From CALBZH01 sp964538515 (GTDB lineage Bacteria; Desulfobacterota; Syntrophobacteria; Syntrophobacterales; Syntrophobacteraceae), in NCBI GenBank assembly GCA_964538515.1, contig CAZIEW010000003.1:83722-147721 (forward strand): 64,000 nucleotides of DNA, written 5' to 3'. The notes beneath the pieces were generated by a model, which worked only from the letters and a program-made list of their open reading frames with translations, was not told where the DNA came from and made no database searches. The translations under genes were made by a program, and so were the position numbers. Position 1 is the first letter of the stretch. Every line of letters begins with the position of its first letter. Of this stretch, positions 1 through 8,823 are shown piece after piece.

Positions 1-282
1 AGCAAGCTGCCGCCCGACGGCGCTGCGCCACGAATCCGCGGAAGAAAAGAAATTGCCCCAGTAGAAGGCCTTCTTTTGGTGGCTTCGGTCACTCTCCTTT
101 CCGCTGTCGATGAAATTGACGCCTTTGGAATAAAAGGGGCGTCCGTCCGGAGTGAAGAGCCAGTGTATTCCGTCAATTTGAGCCACCTTCCACGACGTGG
201 CTCGGGCAACCGTTTCGCTTGTTGCGAAGGCGACGCTCGCCAGAAAGCACAGAAATGCAAGCGCCGTAAAGAATCGTTTCAT
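1..282 (-). CDS. Secreted glycosidase-like protein, N-terminal part only (cut by window edge)
   Basis: An open frame of 94 codons runs leftward from an ATG at 282 off the window without a stop. The first residues (MKRFFTALAFLCFLASVAFA) are a classic Sec signal peptide. The mature part begins with a motif of the type W-x-V-A-Q-I-D-G-x-x-W-L-F-T-P-D-G-x-P-F-Y-S-K-G-V-N. That pattern is typical of the N-terminal strand of agarase/beta-galactosidase-like secreted glycosidases, where the domain opens with 'Dgr-WLvdPdG-pFfs-Gvn'. The assignment rests on this one motif, so the substrate is unknown. The next gene upstream on the same strand, an exported PIG-L deacetylase, ends only 24 bases away, so the two may be co-transcribed and act on extracytoplasmic carbohydrate. 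Confidence 0.55.
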   Translation of the reverse strand, partial: MKRFFTALAFLCFLASVAFATSETVARATSWKVAQIDGIHWLFTPDGRPFYSKGVNFIDSGKESDRSHQKKAFYWGNFFSSADSWRSAVGRQLA

Positions 283-306
283 CGTGTATCCTTGTGACGG
301 CGGTCG

Positions 307-1449
307 TCAACTGCTCGATCGTCCGAATCGAGCCGCATACTCGCTCGGGAGGGTGTTGACCTCCGTAGGTCCTAGTCTGCCGAAGTATTCATAGTGGTTC
401 AGAAAAATCTTGAAGAAACCTCCGAGCGGCCCCGCCTGGGAGTCATGGGCCCGCAATGCCCGCTCTTTGGCTTCAAGCTCTCGGGATGTCATCGCAAAGG
501 TTAGCCATTCGGTGTTGGAGAGGCTGTTCTCGCCGGTATGGGATCCACCGATTCCGGCACGGCCGGCCCGGTTCATCCACGCACTCTTATGGGTGGGGTA
601 GTCCGGGTAATGGACGAGGTAGCTGAACACTTGAATGTTGTCGAAGGGGGCTTGCCCGGATTCCCTCAGCTTGCGAATGGCCTCCAGGACAAATACTCCC
701 GTCGTGCAATGGTCGGGGTGCAGATCCCTTGGATCCGGAAGAACGATCCAATCGGGCGCAAACTCCAGGATGGCCCGGAGAATCTGGTTCTCCAATCCGG
801 CGCCCGAATAGCTGACATAACGCCAGAAACTGCTCTTGTAGCGGGCATGATCGAACTGGGTGTGCGGCGATGTGTAGGGTTTCTGAGACGACCAGTGATC
901 CATCCACAAATCATCGATGCCATCATCGGGAAACCCCAGAAAGATGGCATCTTCGGGCTCGAGTCCCATCTCCGCCACTGCCTGCTGGGCCTCACGCTGC
1001 CGCTGCACGCCGTAGACGATGAAGTCCTCCGAAGTGGCGGCTTTCTGGTTGTTTTGGAGCCGCACACCGTCCAGATAGCCATCGCCGTTGGTCACGAAGA
1101 CCACCTTGGCCTTTCCTTCCTTCTGCACCACCCGTTGGATAAGACCGGCAGCGCCGATGGCCTCGTCGTCAGGGTGGGGCGCGAACACCATGAGGCGGAT
1201 TTGTGGCGGGACGCGCAGCAGCGTCGTGCGAGGCTGCGCCTGAGCCGGCTGTGGGGCCGTCTGGCTTTTGGTGGACTGAAGAGCCAGAAGCGCACCGGGC
1301 TTGAGCGACCGGACTGGGGGAGCCGTGCTCGGGATTGAACGCTTCCCCGTTTGATCCTGGGAGCTTCCGTTCGTCTGAGCCGCGCACGGGAAGGTGGACA
1401 GGATGACACTTGCGAAGACCATGGCGGTCCATTGAAGAAAACGCTGCAC
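307..1449 (-). CDS. Exported PIG-L/LmbE family deacetylase
   Basis: 380 residues. A signal peptide (residues 1-24, ending PCAAQ) and a Pro/Gln/Ala-rich linker precede a PIG-L domain. The zinc motif A-P-H-P-D-D-E is near residue 90, with the second metal motif D-L-H-P-D-H-C near residue 245. Family members hydrolyse N-acetyl groups from sugars such as GlcNAc-PI, mycothiol precursors and chitobiose. An exported member would act on periplasmic or surface amino sugars. The start is a GTG at 1449 with AAAGGG upstream, but an in-frame ATG nine codons downstream is also possible. It precedes the truncated glycosidase-like gene in the same direction. The substrate cannot be read from the sequence. 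Confidence 0.85.
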   Translation of the reverse strand: MQRFLQWTAMVFASVILSTFPCAAQTNGSSQDQTGKRSIPSTAPPVRSLKPGALLALQSTKSQTAPQPAQAQPRTTLLRVPPQIRLMVFAPHPDDEAIGAAGLIQRVVQKEGKAKVVFVTNGDGYLDGVRLQNNQKAATSEDFIVYGVQRQREAQQAVAEMGLEPEDAIFLGFPDDGIDDLWMDHWSSQKPYTSPHTQFDHARYKSSFWRYVSYSGAGLENQILRAILEFAPDWIVLPDPRDLHPDHCTTGVFVLEAIRKLRESGQAPFDNIQVFSYLVHYPDYPTHKSAWMNRAGRAGIGGSHTGENSLSNTEWLTFAMTSRELEAKERALRAHDSQAGPLGGFFKIFLNHYEYFGRLGPTEVNTLPSEYAARFGRSSS

Positions 1450-1708
1450 AGCTGGTGATTCCCTTTGTGGTGGGTTAAGGCCAGTCTAAAAGGAGGATCG
1501 ACGCCAGCATAGTCCTCCAGATCGTCGTTGCCATGAAGCAACTTCTGGGCCAAAGCAGGATGATGTGTCGGGAGTGCGTGTCGTGACGAGAGGACCGCAT
1601 GGGTAGGGCGCATTATAGGTGAATCACGGTCTGCATGGAAATGAAAAATAGGCAAAGGCAACCCTCACGCCATTCCACCGGCTTGTCTCGCGTTGTTTTG
1701 CATCGGGC
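1450..1708. other. Intergenic spacer between PIG-L and ABC exporter genes
   Basis: Noncoding stretch upstream of the PIG-L gene and downstream of the ABC exporter gene, both on minus. It must hold the PIG-L promoter if that gene is not transcribed from the exporter. I see no convincing terminator hairpin or strong promoter in it. Confidence 0.5.
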
Positions 1709-3487
1709 TCAGCCGTTTATCACGCTCTCGGCGTCCTCCTCCAAGCTGAATTGGGTGCGGTACAAGCTTGCAAACGGCCCCTTGCCCTGCACCAGTTGCT
1801 CGAAGGATCCCTGCTCCACGATTTCTCCTTCGCGCAGAACGATGATCAGGTCGGCCCGTCGGACCGTGGAGAGTCTGTGGGCGATAATGAACGTGGTGCG
1901 TCCGGCGGTCAGGCGGTTCAGGCCCTCCATGATGGACGCTTCTGTCTCCGCATCCACCGAGGAGGTGGGCTCGTCCAGAATGAGGATCGGCGCATTGCGC
2001 AAGATGGCACGGGCAATGGTGATGCGCTGCCGCTCGCCTTCGGAGAGCGTTGCGCCCTGCTCCCCTACGATCGTGTCATACTGCTCCGGCAGCCGCATGA
2101 TGGAATCGTGGATCCTGGCTAGTTTCGCCGCGGTGGTGATCTCCTCCATGGATGCATCCGGCCGGCCATAGGCCACGTTTTCTCGAACGCTGATCGGGAA
2201 CACCAGCGGCGGTTGAAGGACCATGCCAATCTGCTGGCGGAGGGATTTGAGCTGAAACTCGCGCACGTCAACCCCATCAATAAGGACTCGCCCCGACAAG
2301 GGGTCGTAGAAGCGGGGCAAGAGGCTCAGAAGCGTCGACTTCCCCACGCCGGTCGGCCCTACGATGGCGACCGTCTGTCCCGCCTTGACATGGAGGTCCA
2401 CTCGCTTCAGCACCGGCTGTTCTGGCACATAATGGAATGAAACGCTCTCGAACAGGATGTCGCCTTTGGCGCCTGACTTGGAGAACGAGCGTGTCCCTTC
2501 GACGAGATCTCTCTCCACGTCCAGGATCTCAAAGGCTCTCTCAACTCCTACCTTCGCGCCCTGGAGCAATCCCCACGTCTGGCTGATGGTGTTGATGGGG
2601 GCATAGAGCGACGCCAGGTAGGTCGTGAAAACGATGATTTCGCCAACGGTGAGCGTCCCTGAAAGGACGTGCTTCGCACCGACCCACACGACGAGGGCTG
2701 TGCCGACGGCCATGACCACATTGATCACGCCGGAATAGAAGGTCTGCAGGGTATACAACCGCAGACTGGCGCCGAGGCTGTCTCGACTGGCGGTCATGAA
2801 CTTGCGGTGCTCTTCCTCTTCTTTCGTGAAGGCCTGGATGATGCGCATGGACGACATGGCCCGCTGCACCACCGAGTACACTTCGCTTTCCTGCTGTCGA
2901 GCGTCCATGGCCGCCTTGGAAATCCTGCCGCTCATCAGAGAAATCGAGAGGAATAAGATCGGGCACACCGTGAGGGCCAGCACAGTAAGAACCCAGTCGA
3001 TGCGCACCATGATCACGAACATGCCACCGAGAAGAAGCAGGGCCGTCACGATGGGAAACAGCCCATTCATGGTAAGGCTTTGAATGGCATAGGTGTCCGC
3101 CGTGACCCGGTACATCAGGTCCCCAACCTGGCGCCGGTTGTGAAAAGCCAGGGACATGCGCTGCAGGTGGCTGTAAAGGTCTCGTCGCAGGTCGTTCACC
3201 ATCTTCTGACCGATCTTGATCGTCGTGAAATTGTTGAGCACGGTGAGACCGCCCAAAAACAAATAGATCATAACCAAGCCCAGACAGGTGATGAGAAGCA
3301 CCGCCGCCTTGTCGAAAGCCCCTTCAAACCCCCACGGCAGGGGCTTGTCGGCGAGCACATGGTCGATGATCAGCTTGAGGGGCCAGGGCTTCAAGAGCTC
3401 GCACGCACTGATGAGAAACACTTGAGTCAGTGCGAAAATGAACGGCCACATGTACGGTCGCAAATAAGGAAAGACTCTGCGTATCAT
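1709..3487 (-). CDS. ABC exporter, fused membrane and ATPase domains (MsbA/multidrug type)
   Basis: 592 residues, the normal length of a half-transporter that works as a homodimer. Residues 1-310 form the type I exporter membrane domain with six hydrophobic segments. Residues 340-585 are the nucleotide-binding domain, with Walker A GPTGVGKST, a Q-loop (MVLQPPLVF), signature LSEGERQR, Walker B ILILDEPTSSVD and the H-loop IIAHRLSTV. The signature reads LSEGE rather than LSGGQ, a variant seen in working exporters. Substrates in this family range from lipid A to drugs and peptides, and no neighbour narrows this down. It ends with a short acidic tail. The start ATG at 3487 has only a weak ribosome site. 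Confidence 0.9.
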   Translation of the reverse strand: MIRRVFPYLRPYMWPFIFALTQVFLISACELLKPWPLKLIIDHVLADKPLPWGFEGAFDKAAVLLITCLGLVMIYLFLGGLTVLNNFTTIKIGQKMVNDLRRDLYSHLQRMSLAFHNRRQVGDLMYRVTADTYAIQSLTMNGLFPIVTALLLLGGMFVIMVRIDWVLTVLALTVCPILFLSISLMSGRISKAAMDARQQESEVYSVVQRAMSSMRIIQAFTKEEEEHRKFMTASRDSLGASLRLYTLQTFYSGVINVVMAVGTALVVWVGAKHVLSGTLTVGEIIVFTTYLASLYAPINTISQTWGLLQGAKVGVERAFEILDVERDLVEGTRSFSKSGAKGDILFESVSFHYVPEQPVLKRVDLHVKAGQTVAIVGPTGVGKSTLLSLLPRFYDPLSGRVLIDGVDVREFQLKSLRQQIGMVLQPPLVFPISVRENVAYGRPDASMEEITTAAKLARIHDSIMRLPEQYDTIVGEQGATLSEGERQRITIARAILRNAPILILDEPTSSVDAETEASIMEGLNRLTAGRTTFIIAHRLSTVRRADLIIVLREGEIVEQGSFEQLVQGKGPFASLYRTQFSLEEDAESVING

Positions 3488-4145
3488 CTGTCGTCACTTT
3501 GTTCGAAGACACTGCAAGAAGAGCCTCCGGCATCGAGACAGCCGGATTCATTTAGTCTCCTGGTATCCGTGAAATCGTGGGTCTTTTAGCTCATGCCGCC
3601 TTCTGAATCAACAGAAAGGCTCCCTGAGCCCTAAGCCGTGAGCCCTGGGAGCCCGGCAAGTGGCCCGGACCAAAAGCAAAGGTCGTGCCGATGCCCCAAG
3701 CCAGCCTTCGTTGCAGCTGGATTCGGTCGTAGACTTGATGGACGGCAGGTGCTTGCATGGAAGTCTTCTCGATCAATTCGATCGGTGGGAGGATCCGGTT
3801 ACGATAAGTGATCATGCCGAGGTCGGGCCCGGTCAAATTGGTAACCGCAGGGTCGCAACGAGAGCGGGGAGGAAACGTTTCGGTCCTGCCAGATTGAGGT
3901 GGGGTGAGCGACGAAGCCTCTCCCGGTCAAGGGGTGGTCCGGGTCGGCATCGATCCTGCAAAGCCCGTCCGCCCGGCGGTGACAGCGGCCTCGCCGTGCC
4001 GGGTACATACCAATTGTCAAATGAGGGAGTATGCATTAGATTAGCGTCATTTATGGTCGCGATTAAAATGTGTAGGTTTTTCGGATGCCTGCGCTATCTT
4101 CATGCGGGTTAGCCCCCCTTACCAGTTCACAGTGAAAGGAGCTCC
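3488..4145. other. 658-base intergenic region between divergent genes
   Basis: The region lies between the ABC exporter (minus) and the decarboxylase gene (plus). Short open frames on both strands lack ribosome sites and family resemblance, so I regard them as noise. The left part contains low-complexity text with repeated GAGCCCT-like words. The right part holds a plausible promoter for the plus-strand gene. No RNA gene is recognisable. Confidence 0.5.
4014..4042 (+). promoter_or_regulatory. Candidate sigma-70 promoter for the decarboxylase gene
   Basis: TTGTCA (4014-4019) and TAGATT (4037-4042) are separated by 17 bases, about 105 bases upstream of the ATG at 4146. The spacing is ideal and the boxes match the consensus moderately. 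Confidence 0.4.
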
Positions 4146-5108
4146 ATGCATCTTCGCAAACGATGTGCAGTAACAGGCGGTGCCGGCTTCTTGGGCTCGC
4201 ACCTGTGCGAGCGTCTCCTGCAAGAAGGTTACGATGTTCTCTGCCTGGACAACTTCTATACCGGCAGCAAGCGCAACATTCTGCATCTCATGAACAATCC
4301 CTATTTCGAGCTCTATCGGCATGACATCACCTACCCTCTCTACGTGGAGGTGGACGAGATTTACAATCTGGCCTGCCCGGCTTCTCCTATTCACTATCAG
4401 AACGATCCGGTCCAGACGACCAAGGTGAACGTTCATGGGTCGATCAACATGCTGGGGCTGGCCAAGCGTCTCAAGGCCAAGATCATGCAGGCATCGACTT
4501 CGGAAGTGTACGGGGATCCCAAGGTCCACCCGCAGACGGAAGCGTATTGGGGACACGTGAATCCGATTGGAAGACGGTCCTGTTACGATGAGGGCAAACG
4601 CTGCGCGGAGACGCTCTTTTTCGATTATCACCGGCAGCATGGGCTGAAGATCAAGGTGGCGCGGATTTTTAACACCTACGGACCGCGCATGCACCCGAAC
4701 GACGGCCGGGTTGTGTCCAATTTCATCGTGCAGGCCCTCAATAACGACCCCATCACCATCTACGGGGATGGCAGCCAGACGCGCTCGTTCTGCTACGTGG
4801 ACGACTTGGTCGAAGGGTTCATCCGGCTCATGCGCACCCAGGATTCCTTCACCGGTCCCGTCAATCTCGGGAACCCGGGAGAGTTCACCATCGCCGAGCT
4901 CGCCGAGAAAGTTCGCCAGATGACCGGAAGCAAATCCGAGCTGATCCGAAAGCCGCTGCCTCAAGATGACCCGATCATGCGCAAACCGGATATCTCCCTG
5001 GCGCAGGAGGTTTTGAAGTGGGAGCCTAAGGTGCCTTTGGACGAAGGGCTGCGCAAGACGATCGATTATTTCGACGATCTGCTTCGCTCGGGGAACGCTG
5101 CTGACTAG
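4146..5108 (+). CDS. UDP-glucuronate decarboxylase (UDP-xylose synthase), NAD-dependent SDR
   Basis: 320 residues, the expected length for a bacterial UXS. It converts UDP-glucuronate to UDP-xylose with internal NAD+ recycling, supplying pentose units for surface polysaccharide. The Rossmann motif TGGAGFLGSH is at residues 10-19. The ARNA/UXS-type motif ACPASPIHYQ is near residue 77, the catalytic STSEVYG is near 118, and the YxxxK dyad is Tyr147/Lys151. The C-terminal pattern DGSQTRSFCYVDDLVEG is diagnostic of the UXS group. The ATG at 4146 follows GAAAGGAGCTCC. It may be translated from the candidate promoter at 4014-4042 and be co-transcribed with the genes downstream. UDP-glucose epimerase is the main alternative and is less likely given the ACPASP motif. 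Confidence 0.88.
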   Translation: MHLRKRCAVTGGAGFLGSHLCERLLQEGYDVLCLDNFYTGSKRNILHLMNNPYFELYRHDITYPLYVEVDEIYNLACPASPIHYQNDPVQTTKVNVHGSINMLGLAKRLKAKIMQASTSEVYGDPKVHPQTEAYWGHVNPIGRRSCYDEGKRCAETLFFDYHRQHGLKIKVARIFNTYGPRMHPNDGRVVSNFIVQALNNDPITIYGDGSQTRSFCYVDDLVEGFIRLMRTQDSFTGPVNLGNPGEFTIAELAEKVRQMTGSKSELIRKPLPQDDPIMRKPDISLAQEVLKWEPKVPLDEGLRKTIDYFDDLLRSGNAAD

Positions 5109-5147
5109 ACCCGCACCGAACGATTCGATGTGAGAGAGCGAAAGACC

Positions 5148-6020
5148 ATGGCCGTCAAGGACGAACATCGCGAGATGCTTGACAATCGCCGCACGCCGTT
5201 GCAGCTCTACCAGCTCACACCCAAGACCAACTGCAAGGAGTGCGGTTTTGCCACGTGTCTGGCGTTCGCCACCCAGGTCATCGTGGGACAGGCGAGTCTC
5301 AATCAGTGCTCTTACCTCGATCCTGGCGAGCTTGAGCCCTTCCGGCAGCATCTCGCCAGGCAGCTCGAGGCCGGAATCGGAGTGAAGCGGGAGGGCTTTG
5401 AAAAAGCGCTGCAATTCCTGAGACAGGAAATCAAGAAGTGGGATTTCGAGAAGATCGCATCCAGCCTTGGGGCCGACCTTGAAGATTCCGAAACGGGTCC
5501 GGCCCTGAAGCTGTCTTATTTCGGGCATCCCGTGAGCGTGACCCGGGAGGACATTGTACCCGCTCCGCTCGACGGTGGCCCGGAACTGGACCCGTACGAA
5601 AAGATCCTGATCTACAATTACGTCATCGGAGGCGCGGCGGAGCCTTCCGGGAAGTGGGTCGGCATGGAGTCGCTGCCGAATTCGGTGTCGAAGATCAAGA
5701 GCCTGCGGAGTCACTGCGAAGGTCCCCTTGCTCAGGCGTTTGCGGGGAAGATGGATCGACTGCAAGCGGCTGTGGGGGGCTTCGGGCGTCCGATTACGAT
5801 GCAGGAGGAGAAGACCGATTTTGCGGCGGAGTTTCAGGTTCTGCCGAGGCTTTCCCTTCGCGTGCTCTGGTGGGATGAAGACCCGTCAGAAGGCTTCGCG
5901 GCGCGCGTGAAGTTCTTGTTCGACTCGAAAGTGCTGGAAGTCCTGGACCTGGAGTCTCTGCTGTTCACGTGTGAGCAAGTGACGGATCGCCTGCTGGGCG
6001 CGGCGAAGCAGGAGGCGTGA
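5148..6020 (+). CDS. DUF3786 protein with N-terminal corrinoid/Fe-S protein-type cysteine motif
   Basis: 290 residues from the ATG at 5148; an in-frame GTG at 5130 would add six residues. Near residue 28 is the motif N-C-x-x-C-G-x-x-x-C, followed by a fourth Cys in LNQCSYLD. This is the [4Fe-4S] module found in the gamma subunit of the corrinoid iron-sulfur protein of the Wood-Ljungdahl pathway. The rest resembles the DUF3786 domain common in sulfate reducers and acetogens, whose biochemical role is not established. Its stop codon overlaps the start of the next permease gene (GTGA), implying translational coupling to the amino-acid transport genes. I infer it is soluble, as I see no membrane segment. 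Confidence 0.8.
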   Translation: MAVKDEHREMLDNRRTPLQLYQLTPKTNCKECGFATCLAFATQVIVGQASLNQCSYLDPGELEPFRQHLARQLEAGIGVKREGFEKALQFLRQEIKKWDFEKIASSLGADLEDSETGPALKLSYFGHPVSVTREDIVPAPLDGGPELDPYEKILIYNYVIGGAAEPSGKWVGMESLPNSVSKIKSLRSHCEGPLAQAFAGKMDRLQAAVGGFGRPITMQEEKTDFAAEFQVLPRLSLRVLWWDEDPSEGFAARVKFLFDSKVLEVLDLESLLFTCEQVTDRLLGAAKQEA

Positions 6021-6835
6021 TTTACGGTCTCAAAACGGTTATCCGGCAAAGAATAGCGGGAATCCCCGCTTCCGTGAGGGACATCGTGAAGTTCTTTGTC
6101 CTGGTGGGAGCGGTGATAGGGCTCCTCGGGCGCGGCACGGAGCAGATGGGCTACCACTGGCAGTGGTATCGGGTTCCCCCGTATCTCCTATCGTTCGACG
6201 GGGGGACCTGGAGAATGGGAGTCCTTCTCCGGGGCCTTCTGGTCACGTTCAAAGTCTGTGGCGTGAGCTTGGTCCTGGCTTTCGTGCTAGGCATTCTGGC
6301 TGCCTTGCTTCGATTGTCCGGCTCCGTGATCGCGCGTTTCGTGGGACGTGTTTACGTCGAGACCATTCGGAGCACGCCGCTCCTCATTCAGATCCTCTTC
6401 ACCTACTTTGTCCTCTCTCCCGTGTTTGGGTTTGGCCGGTTCACCGCGGCCGTGCTGGCGCTGAGCCTGTTCGAAGGGGCCTACGCCTCGGAGATGTTTC
6501 GGGCCGGGATCGTTTCCATCGACAAGGGGCAATGGGAAGCGGCCTACAGCCTAGGTTTGAAGCCCCTTCAGGTCTACAGGCACATCATTGTGCCGCAGGC
6601 GGTTCGGCGAATGCTGCCGCCCCTGACCAGCCAGGCCGTTTCGCTGGTGAAAGATTCGGCGCTCGTGAGCACCATCGCGATCTATGACCTCGCCATGGAG
6701 GCGCAGGTCATCGTTGCGGATACCTTCTTGACGTTCGAGGTGTGGTTCACCGTGGCAGCCATCTACCTGGCTTTCACCGGATCGCTTTCCCTCGTGGCGC
6801 ACGCGCTTGAGCGCCGCATGGAAGTCAGCCCCTGA
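6017..6835 (+). CDS. Polar amino-acid ABC transporter permease (HisM/GlnP type)
   Basis: 272 residues. About five membrane segments surround the conserved cytoplasmic EAA loop (EAAYSLGLKPLQVYRHIIVP, around residue 178), the ATPase-docking motif of this family. The motif ETIRSTPLLIQ near residue 118 is diagnostic of the His/Glu/Gln/Arg transporter permeases (TIGR01726). The GTG start at 6017 lies within the stop codon of the DUF3786 gene, with AGGAGG directly upstream, so the start is well supported. A binding protein gene and a second permease follow. No ATPase gene is in the cluster, so it must borrow one from elsewhere. Confidence 0.9.
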   Translation: MIYGLKTVIRQRIAGIPASVRDIVKFFVLVGAVIGLLGRGTEQMGYHWQWYRVPPYLLSFDGGTWRMGVLLRGLLVTFKVCGVSLVLAFVLGILAALLRLSGSVIARFVGRVYVETIRSTPLLIQILFTYFVLSPVFGFGRFTAAVLALSLFEGAYASEMFRAGIVSIDKGQWEAAYSLGLKPLQVYRHIIVPQAVRRMLPPLTSQAVSLVKDSALVSTIAIYDLAMEAQVIVADTFLTFEVWFTVAAIYLAFTGSLSLVAHALERRMEVSP

Positions 6836-6906
6836 AAAGGACGGTTGCCGCGGGCGGTCTATGGTTTCGGACAGAGTCATGAGATGCAATGCGGAGGAGG
6901 GTAACA

Positions 6907-7746
6907 ATGGAGCACAGACGGACCCGAGTACACGGACTGCTGATCGCACTTGTACTGGCTGCAGTGGGGATGATTGGGGAGAGTGCTCATGCGGCCGGCG
7001 TCCAGCAGCAGCTGGCCCAGGAGAGTACCCTTGAGCAGATCCTGAAGCGCGGTGTGCTCAAGGTCGGGTTTTCCACGTTCGTCCCCTGGGCCATGAGCGA
7101 CAAGAAGGGGGAGTACATCGGGTTCGAGATCGAAGTGGCCAAACGGTTGGCGGAAGACATGGGGGTCAAGGTGGAATTCGTTCCGACCAAATGGTCCGGA
7201 ATCATCCCCGCCTTGCTGACCGGGGAGTTCGATATCATCGTCGGGGGGATGGGGATCAAGCCAGAGCGAAACCTCAAGGTCAACTTCTCAAACCCTTACT
7301 ATTACACGGGAATGTCGATGGTCGCAAACAGGGACCTGGCCAAGGGGCTCAGCTCCCTTGAGGATTTCAACCGGCCCGAGGTGACCGTCGCGGTCAGGAT
7401 CGGGACGACGGCGGTCGCCGCCGCGAGAAAATATCTCCCGAAGGCTCAGCTCCGTCAGTTCGACGAGGAGGCTCAGGCGGTTCAGGAGGTCATGAACGGC
7501 AAGGCGCACGCGTTTGTGACGGAGGAGCCCCTGCCGGCGCACCAGGCTGCCCGCAATCCCGATAGGCTGTTTGTGCCAATTAAGGAGCCGTTCGCGAGAA
7601 GTGCCATCGGACTTGCCGTGCGCAAAGGGGACGTGGACACCCTGAATTTCCTGAACAACTGGATCCGGTTGATTCAGGACGAGGGGTGGCTGGCCGAGCG
7701 GAAGCATTACTGGTTTGAGACCACCGAGTGGGAGAAGCTGTTGTAG
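6907..7746 (+). CDS. Periplasmic amino-acid-binding protein of the ABC importer (SBP family 3)
   Basis: 279 residues. A signal peptide (residues 1-30, ending GESAHAA) precedes a bilobal family 3 binding domain. The canonical opening is LKVGFSTFVPWAMSDKKG, followed by GFEIEVAKRLAEDMG, and the ligand-loop text GGMGIKPERN near residue 115 fits the family. The ATG at 6907 is preceded by GGAGGAGGG at 6892-6900, so it is preferred over the in-frame ATG six codons earlier. It delivers a polar amino acid to the flanking permeases. The exact ligand (Glu, Gln, Asp, Arg or cystine) cannot be read from the text. Confidence 0.9.
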   Translation: MEHRRTRVHGLLIALVLAAVGMIGESAHAAGVQQQLAQESTLEQILKRGVLKVGFSTFVPWAMSDKKGEYIGFEIEVAKRLAEDMGVKVEFVPTKWSGIIPALLTGEFDIIVGGMGIKPERNLKVNFSNPYYYTGMSMVANRDLAKGLSSLEDFNRPEVTVAVRIGTTAVAAARKYLPKAQLRQFDEEAQAVQEVMNGKAHAFVTEEPLPAHQAARNPDRLFVPIKEPFARSAIGLAVRKGDVDTLNFLNNWIRLIQDEGWLAERKHYWFETTEWEKLL

Positions 7747-7747
7747 A

Positions 7748-8656
7748 TTGAGCTCCATCAAAGGGAAAAAAAGGCTGTGTGGATCGATGGACCTTGTCCT
7801 GGCCGGTGTGCTTCTCTGGGCAGGACTCCTGGTTTGGGATCGGATCCAAGAGGGCCTTCACTACAAGTGGGATTGGGCGTCCCTGCCTCAATACGTCGTA
7901 CGGGTCGACCCGGAGACAGGCCAGTGGATGGCCAACACGCTGCTCAAAGGGCTCCTGACGACGCTGCGATTGAGTCTGTGGGCTGGCCTCCTGGCAACTT
8001 TCGTGGGGACGGCTGCGGGGTTGTGCCGTGTCAGTCGGAGGTTGTTTCGGCGTCTGATCGGCATCACCTACGTGGGGCTTATTCGCAACACGCCGCCGCT
8101 TGTTCTGGTCTTTATCACCTATTTTTTTCTCAGCGATCAAATCATGCCTTTGCTGAGGCTGGATGAAGCGGTGCGCTCATTGCCTCCCGCCCTCCAGGAC
8201 CTTGTGGAGTCGGTCGCCGCTCCGGCTGCTCGTGCTCCCCTTTTCTTTTCCGCCGTGCTCACGCTTGCGGTTTACGAAGGAGCATACATCGCCGAGATCG
8301 TCCGGGCCGGTATTCAGTCGGTGGAAGCGGGGCAGTGGGAAGCTTCTTCTGCGCTGGGGTTTTCGCGCCGCATGCAAATGCAATACGTGGTGCTGCCGCA
8401 GGCATTCCAGCGGATCTTGCCGCCGCTTGCGGGGCAGTTCATCTCGACGATCAAGGACTCCGCGATCCTTTCCGTTATTTCGGTCCAAGAGCTGACCTTC
8501 CGGGGCCAGGAGCTCATGGCTTCATCCTACCTGACCTTCGAGATCTGGATCACCATCACGCTCATGTATTTTGTGCTGACTTTTTCGTGCTCGTACCTGG
8601 TGGGACGACTGGAGCGTGCCATGAGGCGCAGACCGTCGTGGGTGGGACAGCGGTGA
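7748..8656 (+). CDS. Second polar amino-acid ABC transporter permease
   Basis: 302 residues if started at TTG 7748; an ATG at 7787 gives 289. I prefer the longer form because it places a KGKKR patch in front of the first membrane segment, as in the partner permease. The TIGR01726 motif YVGLIRNTPPLVLVF lies near residue 112, and the EAA loop starts with WEASSALGFSRRMQMQYVVLP. An extra stretch rich in Leu, Pro and Ala between membrane segments makes it longer than the first permease. The two probably form a heterodimer served by the binding protein between them. It is the last gene before the terminator at 8754-8783. Confidence 0.88.
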   Translation: MSSIKGKKRLCGSMDLVLAGVLLWAGLLVWDRIQEGLHYKWDWASLPQYVVRVDPETGQWMANTLLKGLLTTLRLSLWAGLLATFVGTAAGLCRVSRRLFRRLIGITYVGLIRNTPPLVLVFITYFFLSDQIMPLLRLDEAVRSLPPALQDLVESVAAPAARAPLFFSAVLTLAVYEGAYIAEIVRAGIQSVEAGQWEASSALGFSRRMQMQYVVLPQAFQRILPPLAGQFISTIKDSAILSVISVQELTFRGQELMASSYLTFEIWITITLMYFVLTFSCSYLVGRLERAMRRRPSWVGQR

Positions 8657-8753
8657 GAATGGGTAAGGGGGCTCAGCTGGGGAGGCTGCTCCTTCTGTCT
8701 GTCCATGGAGATGCTCCGAGCTGGGCTTCGTGCCGTAGCGTGACATCCGGCCT

Positions 8754-8790
8754 GGCAGCGCCGTCTTCTGCGGTGGCGCTGCCGTTTCTT
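8754..8790 (+). terminator. Rho-independent-type terminator of the amino-acid transport operon
   Basis: A perfect 9-base inverted repeat, GGCAGCGCC (8754-8762) and GGCGCTGCC (8775-8783), has a 12-base loop and is followed by GTTTCTT. It sits about 100 bases after the last permease stop and in front of a convergent minus-strand gene. Confidence 0.6.
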
Positions 8791-8823
8791 CAGGCCGCAT
8801 AAGGAGGATGCTCCGGCAGTCTT

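Noticed and set aside
4119..5765. A 548-codon minus-strand open frame.
   Set aside because: It spans two clear plus-strand genes in antisense and shows no family features.
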